Below, in pieces: positions 38,128-50,299 of a stretch of 64,000 bases of DNA (within the stretch, counting starts at the first letter, position 1; every line of letters begins with the position of its first letter). Source of the DNA: Crambe crambe (Eukaryota > Porifera > Demospongiae > Poecilosclerida > Crambeidae); the NCBI GenBank assembly GCA_963924555.1, contig OZ004592.1, forward strand, positions 5,270,001-5,334,000. The letters run 5' to 3'. The translations under genes and the position numbers were made by a program. The notes beneath the pieces were generated by a model, which saw only the letters and a program-made list of their open reading frames with translations, did no database searches and was not told the DNA's origin.

Positions 38128-39822
38128 GCGACCTTGACCTTGACAGGATGAAGAATACATAGCTTACATAGCTTAGATAATTGCCCTGCTGCACATGCGC
38201 AGCAAGGGGTTAAATGACAGCCACAAGTACAGTTTATGGATGCATTCTACTCTACCAGCAAGCAACCCTTTTCTTTGCAACTGTGCTTTCCTCGAATCCA
38301 TCACTGGTCTCGATGGCCTTACCAAAGCAGTGGAATCAGCAACTACGGACATGAGGGATGTGAAAGAAGAAATTGCTATTATGGACAGGAAGAAGTTGCT
38401 GGGATGCTCTAGTAAGCATGACAGTACACCGTGTTTCCTCTAGGGTCAAATTCAAACAGGGTGGCAAAGCCGATCGGCTGCATAGCAGCTGCAGGGGGAG
38501 GGTGTGGGAGGGGGATGTGCACAGAAGCAAAAAAAAAAAGAGATGAATCTTTGTGGTCTCATTTCTGATGTGAATAATAATAATAGAACAAGTCAGAAGA
38601 TGTAACAATTATAACTGTAGGACTAATGTATTAAATTTGTAACTTTCTTTTGCTTCTTTCTGCCCATACTGAGGTTTGCATTGTTAAAATCAAATACTGA
38701 GGGTTCAGGGCCTTCATTTGAAATTCTGATTAGTTTCAGCCTTTAAACAATTTCTCATGGTACTCATAGGGTAGAAAAATCCCTCTCACAATCTGCTGTT
38801 TGAAACAGGTACAATTTTGGTAAGCTTGGGATAAAGTGATAGCTATGGATGTTGAATTAGATGCAAGTGCTTGTAATATTTCATATCCTTGTGGTGCTGG
38901 TGTCCTTGCACCAGGAGTTGCTTAAGGCACGTCCACTCTGTCTCCAGTTGCATGCATGTATAGAAACAGTGAAGTGATCAGCCAATTTTCGCAGCTTTGT
39001 AGCCCCATACAGCCATACTCGTAAATGTAGACTGAGAACTAAGTTCTGATAGATATGGGACCTTGCGGAGTATCCGGCACCATCCATGCAGTCTCTATAC
39101 AGAGAGATGACAAGATCGATCTTAAGGGAGACCCTTTGCCATTGTCGTGATGTAACTTACCTCAAACCACACCACGTCTTCAGGAATCACTCCACTTTCA
39201 CTTTTGCTTCACTAGTATTGTATGAAATACGCTATTTTAATAAAAGGTTTTATTTAAGATTATGCATGAATAAGGCATTTTCTGGATGACTTTATTTGAA
39301 AAAAAATCCACATCTAAAGTATCAGATTCTTATATATCAAGTGGCGAATCCATAATAGAGACTGTGGTCTGGGTTCAATAATTGGACACTTTAGGCTGCT
39401 AGCTTTTGGCCCAAGTGCTACTTGGAGTATACACTTCTAGAATCAAAATTGTATGCGGCTGCTTGAGGCGGTGATGCTCAATAAGAGCAGGAATGTTAAT
39501 TTACTCCTACATACATGTAATTATGGTCTAGATCTAGTTAGGCTTTAAGCCTGAGTAGCTAATTACAAGGCCGATCGATACACTGTTGGGTCGTCACAGT
39601 CAAATGCCAAAGGGCGTGTGTGGACTCATGACTAAGGAAATATCCATGCGTATGCCAGGCCTGTAGCCAGGATTTTAGAAAAGGGATGGTACAGGAAGAT
39701 TAACTAATAATAATAATACTCAGCTAAGATATTTTCAATGTGTGAGAACTAAAACTAATAAAGATAACCCCTACCAGGTTGTGCAGCAATACATTGTAAT
39801 AAATACAGAAGAAACTGTTTAA
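38128..39822. other. spacer without recognisable gene
   Basis: A frame at 38195-38443 has a coil-like stretch but no family, no splice partner and low-complexity flanks; I do not call it. 'gccaggcctgtagccaggat' near 39655 resembles a hAT terminal motif, without a visible partner. Confidence 0.35.
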
Positions 39823-41393
39823 TTAAACTGGTGTTTCAGCACTTGTGGTTTCAGGATCTTCTTCCATCTTCAGCTTGTCTGATTTATCATCTTGCTTCTT
39901 TCCAATGTGATTATAAATGCAGTACATGATCCAGTACTTGGCTTTATACTGAAGGAAGAATATCACTATATGCACCAGGGGAAGAAAGACTAAAACCACA
40001 GCCACACATAAACCGATTGCTAGTCCAAGATTGCTTCCATAATCAAGAACTGGATAAATGGCTCTCTGGGTAGCAGCATAATATATTCCAGTGAAAATCG
40101 TGTAAATTGCTCCATAAATTATGAGGTATATAAAATGGAGGAAATTGACTGGCACCCCAGATATCCAAATATCAGCAAGTGAGATTAAACCATTGACTAA
40201 ATGAGTGTTAGCATTGATTCCGTCGATTTGTCCTCCTCTATAGAGCACAGCAAAATAGATGATGCATATAGAAAATGCAATCTCACTTCCAATTACATAG
40301 GTAAACCAGTGCACTGTCTGATACCAGCTTAAGTTATTATCACCAAATCCACAGCATCCCGAAGGCTTCTTAACCAAAAACTCTTTATTCATCGCATGTT
40401 CGTTGCTCCTTGAAAATTCACTCTCTTCTCGCTTGCAGATGAAGTGCACAGAAAGGAATTTTGTGGTAGATGATAGAGCAGCAACAATGAGGTAGATGTT
40501 GAAACTAATGAAGGCCCAATTTGTCAGGAATGTGAAGTATATTAAACCTCCAGAATTCACTCCTGACACTATCAGCCAGGCAAAGAAGTAGATTGCTAGA
40601 ACCCACCGGTAAGCAATGTAGGCTATCTGGAAGGGCCATTTGTATGGAAGCAACTGCAGGTAGATCGGAAAAAACATAATTATATAAGAGGCCAAAGCTA
40701 TGGAAGTGCATGTCTACAATGCACTTCGACACTAATTAGACTCTACTACTATGACTACATCCTGCCTGATGTAGTCACAAAAAGGTGTGTTGATGCAACA
40801 ATTAGCTTCATTACAAAGTAGCTAGCTAGGTATGACAAAAATTATGATATGCCTTGCTATTTCTTGACAGCTGGGCTATTCTGAATGGTCAAATATTTTC
40901 AAAACTCCTCGAGCTTATGTTTGAAAGACATATTCTACTATTAGCTATAGTAGATTATATCCTCCAACATTGAGCTCAGAAGTCTCAGTAGTTTCAGAAA
41001 TATTTGAACAGTTCGGAATTACCCGCCATTTGTTACCTTACTAATTGTAGACTACACACACCAAATTTGCTGTTTATCATCACAAGATTTTCAGACTCCA
41101 TGAGGGTGGGAGCTATCAATGACAAACTTTAGCTAGCTACATATTTAGCTAATTTCAAGGTCAAAATGCTGAGGATTATGATTACTTTTGTCACTTTTAT
41201 CTGAAATGCCTCATCTAAACTCATTCAAAATTGGATGAGGGAGGTCGGACTCAACCATAAATTTTTTTGGTCAACTCACTGGAGTATAAGCAAATGCTTT
41301 CCAGTTGTGGTGGAAAAAAGAAAACTTGGAGTAGTGGAACTCCAGAAGGAAAGACTTGCAGCACTTCTTCCCACAACTTGTAGATTCAGCCAT
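39823..41393 (-). CDS. rolling-stone-like multi-TM protein 3 (314 aa)
   Basis: Exon 1 is 41280-41393 (38 aa, MAESTSCGKKCCKSFLLEFH..., ending AYTP). Exon 2 is 39823-40653 (276 aa plus stop), entered in phase 0 at LLPYKWPFQ. The intron is 626 bp. Family blocks: YRWVLAIYFFAWLIVSG, FLTNWAFISFNIYL, KKPSGCCGFGDNN, NTHLVNGLISLADIWISGVP, IYPVLDYGS. Residues from ALSSTTKFLSVHF through VHWFTYV are the same as in copy 2, although neighbouring helices differ, which suggests gene conversion. The C-terminal tail is Asp/Lys-rich and ends ETPV. Confidence 0.92.
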
Positions 41394-41883
41394 GATTGAT
41401 CAGCATGCATGCACAGGCACAGGGTTATATATTGACATGAAGACAAACAAGACCATGGCAAGCAGGATCTCACAGTTTCCTGTGCATGAGTAATTAATAG
41501 ACACCTAGACTTCGGCATACAATAATCACACATTTTGAACATACATAATTGACACTTGACACTTGCATGGCCTCCACAACATTGATGCACCATTAGTGTC
41601 CTAATAACACATTATACAGTGATGCCAAGTCAAATAGCATATCAGCCTAATAGCCATGAAAATTTTCTATGCAGGAGGCACTAAGCAGAAGAAACGACAT
41701 AATAACACTCTTCTCTTGAAAATAAATTTTATTGCAGAGAAAGCAGCTATCCACACAATTATGGAGGTGGTATATAGCCTAAATACAAATAGTTATGAGG
41801 CCAGAAATCTGGATTTCCTACATGTATGTATGCATGATATAATAATAATAATAATAACTTATAAAAAATTAATAGCGTGCTGG

Positions 41884-44193
41884 CTAAACAGCTACTTTGT
41901 CAACATCATAACTTTTACTGGGCTGATTTCCATGTTTCTTCTCAAAGTGACGAGAAACGAAGTACAAGATCCAGAACCTAGCCTTATATTGAAGGTAGAA
42001 CACCACACAGTGTACAAAAGGGAGAAAGAGGAGAACAACGCCCACACATATGCCAACGGCTAGTCCAAGGGTTTCTCCGTAATCAAGAGGTCCATAAATC
42101 ACATCTCGAGTGGTGGCATAATATATTCCAGTAAAAATAGTGTAAAGTGCACCATATGTCATGAGATATATGAAATGGACGAAATTAACAGGTATACCAG
42201 ATATCCAAATATCGACAAGTGAAACAAGACCATTGACTAGGTGGACATTGGCGTTTATTCCATCGATCTGCCCTCCCCTGTAGAGTATAACAAAGTAGAG
42301 AATGAAAACAACAAATGCAGCCTCGTTTCCAATGACGAAAGTGAACCAGTGCACTGTCTGATACCAACTTATATCATTATCACCATATCCACAGCATCCC
42401 GAAGGTTTCTTAACCAAAAACTCGTCATTCATTGCATGCTCATTACTCCTCGTGTATTCCTCCTCTTCACGTTTGCAAATGAAGTGAACAGAAATGAACT
42501 TTACAGTGGTCGATACAGCAGCAACAATCAGGTAGGTGTTGAAGCAAATGAAGCCCCAATTAGTGAGAAATACTAGATATCTTGGAGTTGATCCTTCTGC
42601 TGATACAACCAGCCAAGAGAAGAAGTAGATAGCAAGAATCCATCGATAGGCAAGATAGATCAACTGAAACGGCCATTTATAAGGAAGCCACTGCATTGAA
42701 AAGTAGTTATAATGATAATAGTATTTAATAGTTACCGTGTGTACACACATGGTGTGTGTCGATGATATTTCCCCCCTAGCATCCACATCAAAGGTGTCAC
42801 ACCAGCTGTACCATTTTTGTTCTGCTATGAGTACCATGATAATAATAATCATGATGTATCACTAGAGATTTCCTTTGCGTTTCCAAGAGAAACTTGAAGG
42901 AAACGCAGTGTTTTTTTTGTAAGATACACAAGGGCATGGCATATTTCTTGAGATTTTGAATAGGAAATACAGAAACATGCCGCGCCCTTGCATGTTCTAT
43001 GAATTTTCTTACCAAGTTTCCTAGCTAGGATATCTCCTATTTTTCTTAGTGTATGCATTTTCATGCAATTGAATTGAGTGAATTTGGAGCCTAAATAATC
43101 TATAAAACAGCCACATGTGAGTCATGACAATGCATAGCTACTCCTCTCAGTCATATAATATGAAGAAGGAATTCTATGCCACATTGCCATGCAAGGGGGA
43201 GTGAACTAACTAGCTATCATGGGTATACAGTAGGATTCTAATTATATAAAGCCCAGGTTGTCTAAATAACAAATTTATTGTGAAATATGTCATGCATGAA
43301 ACATAATATATCACATGATAATTGTTATAGCTACATCACAAGTTGATAGGAGACCATTTCGAAGACATTCCAGTAATGATTTAGCTAATATAGCTAGCTA
43401 CACTGTTATTACAGCCATATATACAGGGCTTTTGCCACATACCACTTTTATAACTGTATAACTGGTCAGGCAGAGCCATACCATGTTTCAAGTGGTTATG
43501 CCGCCCTGCCATAGATGAGGGACAATACACTTGGCACATAGCTAATTTATTATGTACATTAGCTACTATAACTGCATTTATTACATTGGGGTATGTATAC
43601 TATGTCATATGACATGAGTAGCTAGGCCCAACACATTCTGCTCTTAGCTACTTCTAGCTATTATGTTTTTGAAATTTCAATAGCTGTTAGATTTGGACTA
43701 TTCCATTCCACAATTCTACCATATTGCCATGCTGGCAGAATGTGCTCAACAGATGAGTCTGTTTATGTAGAGCTAAATGACTCAATGTACATGCAACTGT
43801 GATATAATATCCTACAGCACTATCTTTATAAACGTTCAATGTGACTTGGCTGCAGGCAGCTAGCTATACCTACATCAACTCATTCAACTGTTTGCTGCTT
43901 TATATTCCATCAAACTTAATTGGAGCTCAGCAGTGGCAGCACCCCATTCATCCTAATATTATATAATTGACTGAGTTACTTGTAGCAATTCGTCTTCTTA
44001 TATGAATAGCAGCCAAAATATTAACGCATTCTTCAAGATTTTAGCTATAGGTGTTTTAAACGTAGCAGCTTAGCTAAATTGAACTTACTGGAGTATAAGT
44101 AAATGCTTTCCAGTTGTGGTGGAAAAAAGAGAGCTTGGAGTAGTGGAACTCCAGAAGGAAAGACTTGCAAGACTTTTTCCCGCAGCTAGCCAT
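41884..44193 (-). CDS. rolling-stone-like multi-TM protein 4 (303 aa)
   Basis: Exon 1 is 44089-44193 (35 aa, MASCGKKSCKSFLLEFH..., ending TYTP). Exon 2 is 41884-42690 (268 aa plus stop), starting WLPYKWPFQ after an AATGCAG acceptor, phase 0. The 1398-bp intron holds a CACTA-type MITE. Open frame upstream of 42690 is intron read-through. Blocks: YRWILAIYFFSWLVVSAEG, FLTNWGF, KKPSGCCGYGDND, NVHLVNGLVSLVDIWISGIP, IYGPLDYG. Pairs closely with copy 5. Membrane protein; role unknown here. Confidence 0.92.
42859..43051. mobile_element. CACTA-type MITE, copy 2 (193 bp)
   Basis: Starts CACTAGAGATTTCC and ends GGATATCTCCTATTTTTCTTAGTG, with TAT on each side (42856-42858, 43052-43054). Reverse-oriented relative of 29031-29158. 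Lies in the intron of rolling-stone-like gene 4. Confidence 0.75.
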
Positions 44194-44251
44194 TGATCTC
44201 GCCAGTAGCTAAGCAGTGAGTATCTCTGATGACATCATTATGATTGCGTTT

Positions 44252-44261
44252 TGCGCATGCG
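44252..44261. promoter_or_regulatory. NRF1-like motif upstream of rolling-stone-like gene 4
   Basis: TGCGCATGCG, 59 bp before the ATG at 44193, with GCGTTT on both sides. It sits between the gene and the LINE fragment at 44275. Confidence 0.4.
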
Positions 44262-44274
44262 TTTACGCGCACAG

Positions 44275-44708
44275 TTTTTTTTTTTTGTTTTTTGTTGTTG
44301 TTTTTTCATGAAGGGTTACACAAATAGCAGTAAACTGCTAACACCAGTGTGTAACCACAAAAAAACAAACTACATAAATAATGGCAGAGTTAATCTCTTA
44401 AAAGTAACTAGTGACTGAGTCTGCAGTGTATCTGCCGGGAGATTGTTCCATGTTGAAACACTGTTGACAGTAAAAGACATGTTGGAAGCATTAGTTTTCA
44501 CATGTGGTTGAATGAACTGGTTAAGCAGACAACCATCCCTATCAGTTTTACGAATAAAGACATCACTCAGGAAATAAAGCAGACCTGCGTGTATCTTGAA
44601 CAGGGTGCATTGCTTCAGAAACATTCTTCGGTTTCTCAGAGTAGGCAGTCCAGCTTTGTCTAGGAGATCATTGTAGCCACAATCCCACTGACGCAGACAC
44701 ATCCTCAA
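44275..44708 (-). mobile_element. 3' fragment of a non-LTR retrotransposon (LINE)
   Basis: A 112-residue frame (44370-44708) matches the C-terminal end of LINE ORF2 proteins: GYNDLLDKAGLPTLRNRR, then KQCTLFKIHAGLLYFLSDVF, then WNNLPADTLQTQSLVTFK. After the stop, the minus strand reads into an A-rich tail (T-run on plus at 44275-44302). It is 5' truncated, as is usual for LINE insertions, and lies only about 80 bp upstream of rolling-stone-like gene 4. Confidence 0.85.
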
Positions 44709-45188
44709 TATTGATCATGTGCACTCGAAATTTAATGGATTAGTTAATATAGCTAGCTATACTAGCTATGAAGTTCCTATACCTGTGCCACTTTATTCTG
44801 TCCACATAAAAAGAACTATTAGAGCTATCATTAGCTATAGTCCTAAGTCCAACCAATTGATTAGATGCCAGCACACCATGGTGGATACCATACTATGCAG
44901 CTAGCCAGGGGTGCTGGAAGCTATTTTTGACTGAGGGGGCACTTGCATCAATGATTGTACAGTGCACATTTCATGCAATCTATGATGTAATGTACAAACA
45001 AATGTGGAAAATTAGTTATTATTGATCACACCAAAAAATCATTCTCTTCTATCATTTAGCTACGAATTTTTCTTTATGGACATGCAAGAGCATTATATCG
45101 TTGAAATCCACCCAGTTAAAGAACACTGCTTAGCCATTATTAAACTAGCACACAGTCAGGTACAATAATGCAATAAGCATGCACTTCC

Positions 45189-46082
45189 CAGGCCCATAGT
45201 TTAGCGGTAGGGCTGGTAGGGCGATGGCCCTACCACTTTTTGAGCATTACAGTTAATTATGCCGGATTAGATAGGTGGGGTTGCAGGACTAGGACTGGGC
45301 CATGAGGACGAAGGGTGCAAGTTATTTGGAGGCTCCATGTTGGCTTCACTTGCAGGCTGCATTTTTGCTTCATAATTGGATCAATTTTCCCCAAATCTCC
45401 CTAGCACATATTTGTGTGCATTATATGACAGCATTAGTATAGGCAAAGGTGTGAACCATCTCAAAAATTGCAAGCTAGCTATTATACTCAAACTCTGAAG
45501 TGACACATGCAAGGTCACAGTTCACGAAGTTAGTATGCACTGAGTTATCTAATGTGTGACCTTGAAAGTGCAAGCCAAAATGGATGTGTCATGTATAGCT
45601 ACATAGACTGTTTCTTTCTTGACCATAATGATGCCTGCATGTAGATCTAGTAGCCACATTAGTTAAGTTAGCTCATATTATGTTCCTAGAGCAGAAACAC
45701 AAGAAAAATAGATGCAGCCCTGTGTCAGGACTTAATAACCTAATGATTTTGCATGTGCGTAAAGATCACACTGATTTATTGAATGAAATTGATGTGGCTA
45801 ATGAATTTGTGGGTGAAGACTACGGCTGTTTGGAAAATTCAAATAACTTAATTGAAACATTGTTGTGTAGCTGATAATATAATATTTATATAGCTAATGT
45901 CACAAAATAATTTATTCAAAGGGTAACTTAAAACCATATCTAAAGTGTTTCCTAGAGTGCGCCAAATTGAACAAAAATTTTCTGGGGGAGCATGCCCCCA
46001 GACCCCCCTAGATGGCACACTTTGCGTTCATGATTCCACACCTAATGGCCCTACCACTTCAATTCTGCTTGCTACAGGCCTG
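45189..46082 (+). mobile_element. degenerate hAT-type element
   Basis: Left end CAGGCCCATAG and right end CTACAGGCCTG are imperfect inverted repeats of the CAGGCC type, with CTTCC on both flanks. Inside, 45680-45874 encodes NNLMILHVRKDHTDLLNEI and VANEFVGED, reminiscent of the C-terminal end of hAT/TTF-type transposases. 'ggccctaccact' occurs near both ends. Boundaries and family are tentative. Confidence 0.45.
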
Positions 46083-46346
46083 CTTCCTAGCTGCCTGTAA
46101 ATTGCTAGGTTGGCAATTTACTTAATTTAGCAATGTACAAGCAGCTGCTTCTTGCCTGTGCTTGCTCTGTTAATGGCCATTAAAGAGTGCCCCCAAGGCC
46201 CCCCCAGCTCAAAATCTGGGGGGGCAGCTAGCTCGAGTACCCTTTCCCTCAGAATTCGCGGGGCGTGGTCAACTTGTCACGTGACCTTCGATACGCATGC
46301 GCTAACCATGGCTAAAAAATTAATAATCAAACTCAAAGAATCCAGT

Positions 46347-48726
46347 TCATGCAGCTATGTAACGAAGTTCATCTTCAGAATTACCGTCACATTTCTTCTC
46401 AAAGTGACGAGAAATGTAGTACAAGATCCAGAACCTAGCCTTATATTGAAGGTAGAACACCACACAGTGTACAAAAGGGAGAAAGAGGAGAACAACGCCC
46501 ACACATATGCCAACGGCTAGTCCAAGGTTTTCTCCGTAATCAAGAGGTCCATAAATCACATCTCGAGTGGTGGCATAATATATTCCAGTAAAAATAGTGT
46601 AAAGTGCTCCATATGTCATGAGATATATGAAATGGACGAAATTAACAGGTATACCAGATATCCAAATATCGACAAGTGAAACAAGACCATTGACTAGGTG
46701 GACATTGGCGTTTATTCCATCGATCTGCTCTCCCCTGTAGAGTATAATAAAGTAGAGAATGAAAACAACAAATGCAATCTCGTTTCCAATGACGAAAGTG
46801 AACCAGTGCACTGTCTGATACCAACTTATATCATAATCACCACATCCACAGCATCCTGAAGATTTCTTAACCAAAAACTCTTTATTCAATGCATGTTCAC
46901 TAACTCTCGTGTATTCCTCCTCTTCACGTTTGCAAATGAAGTGAATGGAAATGAACTTTACAGTGGTCGATACAGCAGCAACAATCAAGTAGATATTGAA
47001 GCTAATGAAGCCCCAATGGGTGAGAAATACTAAATATCTTGGAGGTGATCCTTCTGCTGATACAACCAGCCAAGAGAAGAAGTAGATAGCCAGAATCCAT
47101 CGATAAGCAAGGTAGATCAATTGAATTGGCCATTTATAAGGAAGCCACTACATTGAAAATAGTTATACATGATCATTAATTAAACAAGGGAAAGTATAAT
47201 ACATGAATGACTGTGTAACTATTAGGAGGGGAAGATGGACCCCACTATACAGGCTGTATAGTGTATCCCTCTAATACTGTATCTTAAATTGTGATCACTG
47301 CTGTATTCTTACAGTTGAAACCTGTTTAGTGACCACCTCTGGGTAGGGTGGTCTCTTAATACAGGTTTCACTGTATAACTGAAAACAGCACATGACAGAC
47401 ACATACAGCCAGAACTGAATTGGTATCAAAATGAATGTTTTTTGTTACAGCAACTTTTGACTGTGGGCCTTTTTTAATAGAAAACTTTCAGCATCCAGAA
47501 GCTAAAAATTAAATGAGCCAAAAATGGTGGCCATGCAGTGCCAGCACCCACAGCCTTCACAAGCACAAATTATATATCTTCTACATTAAATGAGGGCAAA
47601 AAAAAATGCCTATTCAATAACCAAAAAACCTCGATTAAAACAACAACAATAACAACAAAACAAACACTCCCATACAACCCTGTGCAATGAATTATGTTAT
47701 ACTTATGTTATACTTATAATGTCTTTGTTATACTTTATAACAAACATTATCCATATAACACCGATTCTGTTCCATATTATTATCACATAACACCCTTATA
47801 TAGCTAGCTAGTTATCAATCATCATATCATATTTTGTCAAATGTTATCACCATATCAAATTAGCTGTATAGATTGTACTTATACACAAGGTAAAAACCAT
47901 GGCACCTTTGTGATTCCCTGCACAAATAGAGCTGGCTAGCTATGATGCAATCTGAACAAGGACTATAATTATTGCATGTTGCACATCAGGCTTATTGACA
48001 ACCTAGCTGCCTATTTGCTTAACCTGGTTAAGAGTGGGTGAAAAATAACTGTATAAGAGTTGATACAGGCAGCAGCAGTACCTATAGCTGTAGCTTTATG
48101 GAGATATCCCAGTATGCTTACTGTGTATATCACATGCATGCAGACACTCGATCATGATACTGTAGAGTGCTATTGTCATAACACATCAACTACTTCTACG
48201 GATCCTTATATATACACCATTAACTTTTAGTGTTTACTATAATATACTCCATAAAAAGCCTGCCATGATTATTCATGGATAAGAATATTCACGTATCCAT
48301 GACAGAACTTGTCACATGACTAAGTAGCTACTTTTATATGCAGGCATTCAGACAGGCGAAAACTCTTAAATCAAAACTTTTTATAGCTATTGAGGTGAGA
48401 TTTCCCTTCTGAGTCACTTTAATTTATTAGAAGTGCACAGTGGAACCACAATTTAACTGTCATCACTCACCCCCTCCCCCAAAAATAACAATAACAACAA
48501 CACCAAAACCTGGCCTGCTCTATATATATCTATACAGACTGAGCTATAATTATAATCCACTCTTTTAATGTGGATAGCTAGCTACTTCCCAATATACTTA
48601 TGATTATCTTACTGGAGTATATGTGAATGCTTTCCAGTTATGGTGGAAAAAAGAAAGCTTTGAGTAGTGGAACTCCAGAAGGAAAGACTTGCAGCACTTC
48701 TTCCCACAACTTGTAGATTCGGCCAT
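46347..48726 (-). CDS. rolling-stone-like multi-TM protein 5 (304 aa)
   Basis: Exon 1 is 48613-48726 (38 aa, MAESTSCGKKCCKSFLLEFH..., ending TYTP). Exon 2 is 46347-47147 (266 aa plus stop), starting WLPYKWPIQ after a TGTAG acceptor, phase 0. The intron is 1465 bp. Nearly the same as copy 4 through most of exon 2 (VHLVNGLVSLVDIWISGIP, IYGPLDYGENLG), but with KKSSGCCGCGD and a different acidic tail (DGNSEDELRYIAA). An alternating GC palindrome (48815-48839) lies about 90 bp upstream of the ATG. Confidence 0.92.
47318..47376. repeat. 59-bp foldback repeat
   Basis: Arms 'tacagttgaaacctg' and 'caggtttcactgta' flank 'gaccacc...ggtggtc'. A minimal MITE of the 'ACAGT-GAAACC' kind, in the intron of rolling-stone-like gene 5. 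Confidence 0.6.
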
Positions 48727-49309
48727 GATATCTGTTGTCTGCAGAATGTCAACTGCACTGTACTGCATGCACTATACTAGCACTAGCACTGCGAACAACA
48801 ATTAGACTTTTGTAGCGCGCGCTATATAGAAGCGCGCGCGTCATTAAAAATCATTTTAGTTCATGTGCATGTCGAAGAGAGAACTTGAAAGAGAACGAGT
48901 CTAGTCTAGCTTATTGTCCAGTTTTTAAGCTACTGAATCTATGATGCCTGAAGTTATTAGCTCTGCTAAATTCACTGTGCAACAGCGTATGCGTCAGGCA
49001 AAGTGGGCGTGGCCAGGCAAAATTTTTCGGCCCGAAAAGAGTATGGATAAAGCTAACTACGGGAAATATGGGCATATGACCGTGCATAGTATGGACTGTT
49101 ATACATGCAAAATATATAATCAAAATTCTAATTAAAGCACATAATAAAAGTTTTACATAGGTCAAAGATCAATGATGTGCTAATTATGGTCAATTCTAAG
49201 GGCTAAGTAAAGCACATAATAGGTCAAAGGTCAAAATATGCCATATTTTACAGATTGCCATAGACTGCTAGTCTCATACACGCAACTAATAGACAAATAA
49301 AGAATGCAA

Positions 49310-50299
49310 TCATTCTGATTGATCTGATTCACTATTCAGTATGCTGCTCATCTCCAAGCTCACAGCTGCCACTTTCAAGTCTCTTTCACTTGGCCTTCTC
49401 TGGTACACAAAACATCTGCGATTAAGAGCCCACTGCTTGCATAAATATATGGCAAATATCAGAGAATGAATTGCAGGCAAGAGTAGAAATATCAAGGCTA
49501 GATAAAGGCCCACTGCACCACCTGCATTCTCCCTGTAGTCCAACACATAATAAATGACTTCACCAGTGAGTACAAAATAGATTCCAGAGAATGTGCTATA
49601 AATAGCACCAAATATCATCAGATAGACACAGTGTAGGAAATTGACAGGAGTTCCTGATATCCATAAATCAACGAAGGCTAAGAGACCGTTGACAAGATGA
49701 GTGTTTGCATTAACTCCAGTGATGTTCCCTCCACGATAAATGAAGCACCAGTAAAGAAAACAGACGAAAATAGCTGACTCATTCCCAATAGTGTAAAATA
49801 ACCAGTGAATCATTTGGTACCAAGTTAATTGGTTTATGGGAGTAGAGCAACACTTTGTTGTGTTCACCCCATTCCGATTTGACTGCTTGTGTTTGGTTAG
49901 GCAGTGAACATTAACAACCTTGGCAGTTGTGGATAGTGCTGATATGAGGAGATACAAGTTATAGGAGATATGGGCCCAGTTGGTCAAGAAGATGAAGTAG
50001 CGAGGATTACCTGCTTCTTTTCCTGCAATGATGAGCCAAATGAAGAAATACAGAACTAGAAGCCAACGATAGATGATGTAGAGAAGTTGGTGAGGATATT
50101 TACAAGGAAGCCACTGCATAGAAATCCAATACAGATCACATAATTATTAAACTGTGTTTACCAGTGGCCTGTGCCTTTCTCTCTCAATTTATTTAAAACT
50201 TACCAGACTGTAGGTGAAAGCTCTCCAATTATCGTGACAGAGTAATAACTTAGAAGCATGGATCTCTGTGGTAAAGAGAGTCTTCAGCCTTCCACACAT
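49310..50299 (-). CDS. rolling-stone-like multi-TM protein 6 (299 aa)
   Basis: Exon 1 is 50204-50299 (32 aa, MCGRLKTLFTTEIHASKLLL..., ending FTYSL). Exon 2 is 49310-50113 (267 aa plus stop), starting WLPCKYPHQ, phase 0. The intron is only 90 bp. Blocks: YRWLLVLYFFIWLIIAG, FLTNWAHISYNLYL, NTHLVNGLLAFVDLWISGTP, IYYVLDYRENAG. It lacks the GCCGFGD motif but keeps paired Cys (TKCCSTP) in that place. Its short intron, like that of copy 1, and its divergence suggest that copies 1 and 6 are the older members and 2-5 a younger expansion. Head-to-head with the Msx-like gene, 1.28 kb apart. Confidence 0.9.

Noticed and set aside
38195-38443. 82-residue frame with a coil-like segment
   Set aside because: No family resemblance, no convincing exon borders, low-complexity surroundings.
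41656-42063. 135-residue plus-strand frame (repeated in part at 46152-46520)
   Set aside because: Its C-terminal half is antisense to rolling-stone-like exon 2, and the repetition simply reflects the two paralogs.
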